Of a stretch of DNA of 12,187 nt, positions 7,298-12,187 are shown one piece after another. This DNA is from an uncultured Rhodobacter sp. Its GTDB lineage: Bacteria > Pseudomonadota > Alphaproteobacteria > Rhodobacterales > Rhodobacteraceae. Each line of letters starts with the position of its first letter. The first letter of the stretch is position 1. Where the stretch lies: contig CALGTJ010000840.1 of NCBI GenBank assembly GCA_937901435.1, positions 1 through 12,187 on the forward strand. Reading direction: 5' to 3'. The translations under genes were made by a program, and so were the position numbers. The notes under the pieces are model-generated. The model was not told the DNA's origin. It made no database searches and saw only the letters and a program-made list of their open reading frames with translations.

Positions 7298-9003
7298 GCA
7301 GGCCGCACCGGGTAGGACCAGTCGTCGGGGGTCTGCGGGCCAAGCTCTTGGGGAAACGGCGCGCCCTGAAACATGTTGATACGCACCCAGCGATCCGAGC
7401 GGGGATCAAAATGCCCCGCGCCGAAAAAGCTAAGCTTGCAGCGCAGCATGTCGATCGGCAGGACCGTCGCACTGATCGTATTATCGCGGATTTCACCGTA
7501 GGGGCACCGGTCCAGCAGTTGCAGGCGCTGCACCATGTGGCGATGCTCTGGATGTTTCAGCAGGAAAGCCGCCACCAGCGTCGCGCTGTCCCCTATCGCA
7601 AGATCACGCAGCAAAGCCGCCCCATCCCGCCCCGGCGCAAGGGGCTGTTCATAGTCGGCAATCGGTTCGTCAAACCGCTCGCCCAATCTGGGTTCCAGCT
7701 TTTCCGCCGAGACATACCATGCACGGGCCTGCGCACTGCGCGCAGTCCAGTTAATAGCGTGGGTCCAGCCGTAGAACTCTTGCCCGATCTTGGCCAGATC
7801 GCGCAAAGTCATGCTGCCGTCGATGCGCGCAAAAGCAGCTTCATCCGCGGCCATGCAGGTCGAAAGCCCGTCTACCAGATCGGGATAGGGTTCCAGCAAG
7901 AGCGAAACCAATTGTTCCTGTGCCTCCATCCCAAGATGCGCTTCGGCCCATTGATACAGCCCGTTCCACGGATGTGGCGCGGCCAGATCCGTGATTGCAA
8001 GATGCAGGCGCAAACGGTCCAGATCTGCGCGCAGGGTGGTCAGCTTTTCCTGCTGCAAGGGATGCTCTGACCGCCAGATCGCCGCGTTGTGAAAAGCGCG
8101 GGCAAAGCGGTCGGTGAAGGTGGCGATTTCGTCTGATTTTGCCTTGGCCACGCCCCGCACCCGTACCAAGGCCTCTTCGCGCGCGGCGATCCAGTTGTTC
8201 AGCAGAACTGGGTGATTGATCAGGTAGGGTGCCATGCCAAGGCCTGTGGAATTGCCAATGCCAATGCGGCGGCGCAGCCTGGGGTCCATCGCCACCGCCG
8301 TGTCTGGCGCACGCAGGCGGGCGAGATGTTCGACGAGGTCCAGCACAAAGGTTCGGATCAGGTAGACGGTCAGCATTTCGATCTGAAACGGGGCCTGTGT
8401 CTCGGGGCGGTCCGCGATGATCTCTCGATCCGCTGCACCGAATTTGCCAGAGCCATAGACGGCCGTGGTGCGCATCAGGTAGCCGACGCTTTCGATCAAT
8501 TCGGCATTGGGTTGCTGACCTGCCGCAAGACGGGTGATCACATGCTCGAACAACCGAACAGAGCGGTTGGCGCGGGCCAGCGACAGTTCAGATTCCGATA
8601 TTCGCCCGGCTTCCTGAAGCGGTACGTTTAGTGCAAGCCTGTCAATATCCGTGGCCGTCGGGATCCCGTCAAACAGGGTGAAGGTCGCATCCCAAGCCTC
8701 TGCAATCACACGGTCAGAGCGCAAATCGTCGGGCAGGTCATGGGCAAAGGCCACCAAGGTGTAACTGCGGGTGGGGCCATGGGCCGTGTAGAGGGCGGTG
8801 CCAACGGCATTCTTGTCGATATCGAACATCCGTTGTTCAAACCGCCAGCCCTCGGCCACGATCCGGCGCAGCAGGATCCGCATGAACGACAACCGGCTTT
8901 GGTGAAAGCTGCCCATCCTTTCAAGGCGCATGACCTGGGCCGGGGGGCGTCGTTCTATGCAGGGGGCGACGTGAGGGGCAGCGGGGTCTGGTAAACGGGT
9001 CAC
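7294..9003 (-). CDS. Uncharacterised 569-residue cytosolic protein
   Basis: I do not recognise this protein. It is long, mostly helical in appearance, and has no signal peptide or transmembrane helix, so it is probably cytosolic. Stretches that look conserved or functional are GIGNSTGLGMAPYLINHP (248-265), rich in Gly, Asn and His as in a binding loop, and the last 70 residues. These include CPYGEIRDN (500-508), CKLSFFGAGHFDPRSDRWVR (from 523) and MFQGAPFPQEL. The chosen start is a GTG at 9003-9001 that overlaps the upstream dipeptidase stop (GTGA, four bases). An alternative is the internal ATG at codon 25, which would lose a Pro/Arg-rich leader. Its stop overlaps the DUF3726 start by four bases. 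Being fixed between two overlapping genes makes it an integral member of the operon. It could be an enzyme or a large accessory factor; nothing more can be said. Confidence 0.85.
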   Translation of the reverse strand: MTRLPDPAAPHVAPCIERRPPAQVMRLERMGSFHQSRLSFMRILLRRIVAEGWRFEQRMFDIDKNAVGTALYTAHGPTRSYTLVAFAHDLPDDLRSDRVIAEAWDATFTLFDGIPTATDIDRLALNVPLQEAGRISESELSLARANRSVRLFEHVITRLAAGQQPNAELIESVGYLMRTTAVYGSGKFGAADREIIADRPETQAPFQIEMLTVYLIRTFVLDLVEHLARLRAPDTAVAMDPRLRRRIGIGNSTGLGMAPYLINHPVLLNNWIAAREEALVRVRGVAKAKSDEIATFTDRFARAFHNAAIWRSEHPLQQEKLTTLRADLDRLRLHLAITDLAAPHPWNGLYQWAEAHLGMEAQEQLVSLLLEPYPDLVDGLSTCMAADEAAFARIDGSMTLRDLAKIGQEFYGWTHAINWTARSAQARAWYVSAEKLEPRLGERFDEPIADYEQPLAPGRDGAALLRDLAIGDSATLVAAFLLKHPEHRHMVQRLQLLDRCPYGEIRDNTISATVLPIDMLRCKLSFFGAGHFDPRSDRWVRINMFQGAPFPQELGPQTPDDWSYPVRPA

Positions 9004-9980
9004 GGCGCGGGTCCAAAGCTGGCCTCGAAAAAGCGGAACCAGTTGTCCCCCATGATGCCCTCGACCTCGGCAGAGGACAGCCCCGTGGCGCGCAGGCCGT
9101 CCTCTATATTGCCAAAATCCCGGTTGTCCGCAAACCAGTCGGGCATCGGCGGAAAGCCCGCATCACTGGCCGACCCTTCGCCGTAATCCACCTGTTTCGT
9201 CCAGCGCCCGACGCGCATCCATTCGACCACGCTATCGGGTTGATCCTGGCACAGATCGCTGCCAATCCCGATATTCTGTGGTCCCATCAGATCGGCCGTG
9301 CGCGCGATCATTTCGCAAAATTCCTGCACCGTGCAGGCGGATTTTCCGCTGAGGTGATGGGGGTAAAGCGAAAAGCCCAGCATCCCGCCCGTTTGACCCA
9401 AAGCGCGCAGCACCTCGTCGGATTTGTTGCGGCGCGCAGGCATCCAGTTGGCGGGATTGGCGTGGGTAATGGTGATGGGCCGTGTCGAGTGTTCGATGGC
9501 CTCAAGCGTAGAGCGTTGCGCAGAATGGCTCATGTCGATGACAAGCCCGACCCGGTTCATTTCTGCAATGACCTGCTTGCCCATGCGGGTCAGGCCGGGG
9601 TCTTCGGCCTCGTAACAGCCCGTGGCAAGCAGGCTTTGGTTGTTGTAGCTGAGTTGCATGAACCGGGCGCCCAGATCGTGCAGGATTTCCACAAGGCCGA
9701 TGTCATCCTCTATGGGCGAGGGGTTCTGGAAGCCAAAGAAAATGGCCGTGCGGCCGGACTCCTTCGCGGTGCGAATATCGCCCGCCCACCGCCCCTTTTG
9801 GATCAGGTCCGGGAAGTGTTCGAACCAGCGGTTCCAGCGTTCAAAGTTCTGCACGGTCTCGCGAAAGTTCTCGTGGTAGGCGATGGTCACATGCACCGCA
9901 TCCACGCCGCCCTCTCGCATCTGGCGAAAGATTTTTTCGGACCAGTTGGCATATTGCAAGGCGTCGATGCGATAGGCCAT
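9000..9980 (-). CDS. M19 (renal/membrane dipeptidase) family protein with an incomplete metal site
   Basis: A TIM-barrel metal-hydrolase-fold protein of peptidase family M19, 326 residues with no signal peptide, so probably cytosolic. Clear family matches are GLTRMGKQVIAEMNRVGLVIDMSH (129-152), ITHANP (171-176), RRNKSDEVLRAL (183-194) and IGIGSDL (237-243). These carry His152, His173 and Asp242, the equivalents of renal dipeptidase H198, H219 and D288. The usual N-terminal DGHND motif is replaced by DALQY (6-10), and the bridging Glu position falls at FGFQN (82-86), with Gln85. Three of six ligands are therefore absent. The start is secure: AAGGGA precedes the ATG, and an in-frame TGA 18 bases upstream rules out a missed N-terminus. 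First gene of the four-gene operon, divergent from the PLP lyase. Dipeptidase activity is doubtful; a mononuclear hydrolase or different chemistry is possible. Confidence 0.87.
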   Translation of the reverse strand: MAYRIDALQYANWSEKIFRQMREGGVDAVHVTIAYHENFRETVQNFERWNRWFEHFPDLIQKGRWAGDIRTAKESGRTAIFFGFQNPSPIEDDIGLVEILHDLGARFMQLSYNNQSLLATGCYEAEDPGLTRMGKQVIAEMNRVGLVIDMSHSAQRSTLEAIEHSTRPITITHANPANWMPARRNKSDEVLRALGQTGGMLGFSLYPHHLSGKSACTVQEFCEMIARTADLMGPQNIGIGSDLCQDQPDSVVEWMRVGRWTKQVDYGEGSASDAGFPPMPDWFADNRDFGNIEDGLRATGLSSAEVEGIMGDNWFRFFEASFGPAP

Positions 9981-10018
9981 ATCGGTTCCCTTCTTTCACG
10001 GCTGCGCGCAGATCAGGC

Positions 10019-10047
10019 CATATATGTCGTTTCCGTGCAAACGAAAA
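10019..10047 (-). promoter_or_regulatory. Possible promoter of the minus-strand operon
   Basis: On the minus strand a TATATG -10-like box (complement of 10019-10024) lies about 39 bases upstream of the dipeptidase start codon. A weak TTTTCG (complement of 10042-10047) lies 17 bases further up as a -35 candidate. The inverted repeat at 10027-10044 fills the spacer, so a bound regulator would directly control this promoter. The -35 match is poor. Confidence 0.25.
10027..10044. promoter_or_regulatory. Inverted repeat in the divergent promoter region, candidate operator
   Basis: TCGTTT (10027-10032) and AAACGA (10039-10044) are perfect reverse complements with a 6-base spacer, forming an 18-base partial palindrome. 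It lies in the 130-base gap between the divergently transcribed dipeptidase and PLP-lyase genes, about where a shared regulator would bind. No regulator gene lies in the window. Confidence 0.45.
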
Positions 10048-10110
10048 TCGGCTGGCTGTGATGATTAAGGGTGATAGGGTCGGGTGACCCAAACTGCGAA
10101 AGGCCCGCTT

Positions 10111-11148
10111 ATGTCCGTTTTGATCAACCCGTATCGTGGTGTTGGATTGCCGTCCCTATGGGAGGGCCCGGCGATTATGCCCAGTGTGGATGCGGGGGCT
10201 GTCGGGGCGTTATTGGCGCAATGTCCGGCGTCGGGGGTCACGGCCTTGCGCCGGATTGACGCCCTTGCCGTGCAGGCCGGGGTGGGCGCGGTTTTCGTCA
10301 AGGACGAATGTGCGCGGATGGGATTGGGCAGCTTCAAGGCGCTGGGGGCGGCCTATGTGATCGCGCGCGCGGCGCAGAATCCGGGCGTTGTGATGGGCGA
10401 AAAGGTCTATATTGCGGCAAGTGCGGGAAACCACGGGCTGTCCGTGGCGGCAGGGGCCAAAGCGTTTGGGGCCAAGGCGGTGATTGTTTTGGCTGAAACG
10501 GTGCCAGAGGGTTTTGCCCAGCGGTTGCGCGACAAGGGCGCAGAGGTGGTGCGCGCTGGGGCGATTTATGAAGAGGGCATGGCAGAGGCGATGCGGTTGG
10601 CACAGGTCAACGGCTGGACCCTGCTGTCGGATAGCTCTTGGCCCGGATACACGGATTTGCCCTATCGCGTGATGGAAGGTTATCTACAAATGGCCGCCGA
10701 AGCCGTAGAACAGATCGGCGCGGCCCCGACGCATGTGTTCTTGCAGGCAGGTGTTGGCGGTTTGGCAGCGGCGGTGGCGGCCTATGTGCGCAAGGTCTGG
10801 GGCGATGGCCCTCGGGTGATCGTGGTCGAACCTGACGCCGCCCCCGCCTTGATCGAAAGCATCCGGGCGGGCGCAGTGGTTGCCACGCAAGGCCCGGTCA
10901 GCACCATGGGGCGGCTGGATTGCAAGGAACCGTCTCTGATCGCTTTGGCGGGTCTGGCGCGTGATGCGGATGTATTCATGACGATCAGCGACGCGGCGGC
11001 GGCCGATGCGGTGGCGGCCCTGGGCGCGCAGGGGATCGCGACGACGCCCTCTGGTGCGGCGGGCATCGCAGGGCTGCTCTCGCGGCTGGCAGAGCTGCAA
11101 TTGACGCCAGAGGCGCGGGTTTTGACCATCGTGTCAGAGGTCGCCTGA
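10111..11148 (+). CDS. Fold-type II PLP-dependent lyase, diaminopropionate ammonia-lyase-like
   Basis: A PLP enzyme of the tryptophan-synthase-beta/threonine-dehydratase fold, 345 residues from the chosen ATG. Key features are the Schiff-base Lys76 in GLGSFKALGAAY (71-82), the asparagine loop SAGNHGL (104-110), SDSSWPGYTDLPYRVMEGY (173-191), the phosphate-binding QAGVGGLA (212-219) and TPSGAAG (312-318). The SSWPGY...MEGY block and THVFLQAGVG resemble diaminopropionate ammonia-lyase, which converts 2,3-diaminopropionate to pyruvate and ammonia. Asp174 matches one catalytic aspartate of the Escherichia coli enzyme. The other, in its DGNHG loop, is Ala105 here. Substrate or stereospecificity may therefore differ, and another beta-eliminating or dehydratase role is possible. 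I preferred the ATG at 10111, with GAAAGG 7 bases upstream, to the in-frame GTG at 10084. It overlaps the M24 gene by one base. Confidence 0.87.
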   Translation: MSVLINPYRGVGLPSLWEGPAIMPSVDAGAVGALLAQCPASGVTALRRIDALAVQAGVGAVFVKDECARMGLGSFKALGAAYVIARAAQNPGVVMGEKVYIAASAGNHGLSVAAGAKAFGAKAVIVLAETVPEGFAQRLRDKGAEVVRAGAIYEEGMAEAMRLAQVNGWTLLSDSSWPGYTDLPYRVMEGYLQMAAEAVEQIGAAPTHVFLQAGVGGLAAAVAAYVRKVWGDGPRVIVVEPDAAPALIESIRAGAVVATQGPVSTMGRLDCKEPSLIALAGLARDADVFMTISDAAAADAVAALGAQGIATTPSGAAGIAGLLSRLAELQLTPEARVLTIVSEVA

Positions 11149-12187
11149 TGATCCCGCGCGGCTTTGCCCCAGAGGAGTTTCGCGCGCGGGTAACACGCTT
11201 GCAGGCTGGGATGGCCGAGACCGCAAAGGATGGGGCGGGGATGGGTGCGTTGCTGCTGAGTTCTCCGGCGGATGTGTTTTATGTCACTGGATTTCTGACC
11301 CGGTTTTGGGAAAGCCCTGCGCGGCCCTGGTTTGTTGTCGTGCCTGCCAAGGGAGATCCGATTGCCGTGATCCCCACGATTGGCGCGGATCTGATGGGCA
11401 AGACCTGGGTGCAGGATATCCGCACATGGCTGTCCCCGGATCTGGAGGATGACGGCGTCAGCCTGTTGGGGCAAACACTGGCCGAGGTGCTGCCAGAGCG
11501 GGGTTTGCTGGGCGTGCCGATGGGGCATGAGACCAGCGTGCGGATGCCCTTGGCGGATTTTGAACGGCTGCGCCTTGGCCTTGGCGTGCGCAGAATAGTC
11601 GATGCCACAGACGTGCTGCGCCGGGTGCGCGAGGTGAAATCAGACGGTGAAATCGCCCGGATCCGCGCGATCTGCGCTGTGGCGGATCGTGCCTTTGCGC
11701 GGGTGCCAGAGATTGCGGGCATTGGTCGTCCGCTGGACGTGGTTTTCCGTGATTTTCAACGCCTTTTGCTAGAAGAAGGCGCGGATTGGGTGCCCTATCT
11801 GGCCGGTGGTGCGGGGCAGGGGGGCTACGGTGATGTGATCTCTCCTGCCGGGCCAGAGGCGCTGGTGGGGGGTGATCTGCTGATGCTGGACACAGGCGCG
11901 GTGCGCGACGGGTATTTCAGCGATTTTGATCGGAACTATGCAGTTGGCCCGGTCGGTGATGCGGTTCTGCGTGCGCATGACACGCTTTATGCGGCGACTG
12001 AGGCGGGGCTTGCCGTCGCCAAACCCGGTGCCACCGCATCCGATCTTTTTCACGCAATGCAAAAGGTGATCGGGCAAACGGGTGAGGCGGGGCGTTTGGG
12101 GCACGGGCTGGGCCTGTCGCTGACCGAATGGCCCTCGCTGATTGCGCGCGATCACACGCCCCTGCGCGTCGGCATGGTTCTGACGCT
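11148..12187 (+). CDS. M24 family creatinase/aminopeptidase P-like protein, 3' partial
   Basis: A two-domain pita-bread-fold protein. Residues 1-160 or so form the creatinase N-terminal domain (LLLSSPADVFYVTGF near 35-49). The M24 catalytic domain follows. Metal-ligand candidates visible are Asp248 and Asp259 (MLDTGAVRDGYFSDFDRNYAVG) and His319 (GHGLGLSLTEWP); the two C-terminal Glu ligands would lie past the window edge, which cuts the gene at GMVLT, probably some 40 residues before its end. The His of aminopeptidase P that follows the metal His by seven residues is Thr326, and the Gly-rich segment that normally supplies another active-site His reads GQGGYGDVIS (224-231). A true Xaa-Pro aminopeptidase is thus unlikely; creatinase- or ectoine-hydrolase-like amide hydrolysis fits better (inference). 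The ATG overlaps the lyase stop (TGATG), so the two genes are coupled. Confidence 0.88.
   Translation, partial: MIPRGFAPEEFRARVTRLQAGMAETAKDGAGMGALLLSSPADVFYVTGFLTRFWESPARPWFVVVPAKGDPIAVIPTIGADLMGKTWVQDIRTWLSPDLEDDGVSLLGQTLAEVLPERGLLGVPMGHETSVRMPLADFERLRLGLGVRRIVDATDVLRRVREVKSDGEIARIRAICAVADRAFARVPEIAGIGRPLDVVFRDFQRLLLEEGADWVPYLAGGAGQGGYGDVISPAGPEALVGGDLLMLDTGAVRDGYFSDFDRNYAVGPVGDAVLRAHDTLYAATEAGLAVAKPGATASDLFHAMQKVIGQTGEAGRLGHGLGLSLTEWPSLIARDHTPLRVGMVLT

Noticed and set aside
7249..8070. 273-codon + strand frame opposite the 569-residue gene
   Set aside because: The minus-strand gene has overlapping operon junctions at both ends and coherent composition; this frame has neither.
10084..10110. 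Upstream GTG start for the PLP lyase
   Set aside because: The ATG at 10111 has GAAAGG 7 bases upstream; the GTG adds nine unremarkable residues and has only weak support.
1..12187. CRISPR arrays, tRNA or rRNA genes, insertion sequences, phage genes
   Set aside because: No regularly spaced repeats, no tRNA-like cloverleaf, no transposase or integrase frame and no terminal inverted repeats were seen on reading both strands.

Overview
The window looks like chromosomal DNA from an alphaproteobacterium of the Rhodobacterales, probably the marine roseobacter group. The grounds are GC-rich coding sequence, Tat-exported TRAP solute-binding proteins of the Rhodobacter TakP type, a Rhodobacterales-style branched-chain amino-acid binding protein, and a DUF3726 protein next to an Ldh_2-family oxidoreductase. 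This assignment rests on recognition of the sequences; no search was run.

Layout. (1) Positions 1-309: the 3' end of an ABC-transporter solute-binding protein gene and its terminator. (2) Positions 310-5626: a complete TRAP transporter operon on the + strand. It has a putative promoter and operator region, a TakP-like binding protein, an intercistronic region with two stem-loops, an N-terminally extended small permease, and an 886-residue large permease with a soluble, charged C-terminal domain of about 335 residues. It ends at a strong hairpin that also serves the convergent operon. (3) Positions 5657-9980, minus strand: four tightly packed genes, read from 9980 downwards. They are an M19 dipeptidase-like protein lacking half of the family's metal ligands, a 569-residue protein I do not recognise, a DUF3726 protein and an Ldh_2 oxidoreductase. 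(4) Positions 9981-10110: a divergent promoter region with an inverted repeat. (5) Positions 10111-12187, + strand: a fold-type II PLP lyase related to diaminopropionate ammonia-lyase, overlapping by one base an M24 creatinase/aminopeptidase-like gene that runs off the window.

Regions 3 to 5 read as one divergently transcribed catabolic unit. Two hydrolase-fold proteins could release a beta-substituted amino acid, the PLP lyase could deaminate it to a 2-oxo acid, and the Ldh_2 enzyme could reduce a 2-oxo acid or cyclic imine. The neighbouring TRAP system belongs to a family that includes 2-oxo-acid importers. The pathway and substrate are inference. The most unusual points are the co-occurrence of two hydrolase-like proteins with changed active sites, a lyase lacking one of the two expected acid/base aspartates, two poorly characterised proteins, and the oversized TRAP permeases.
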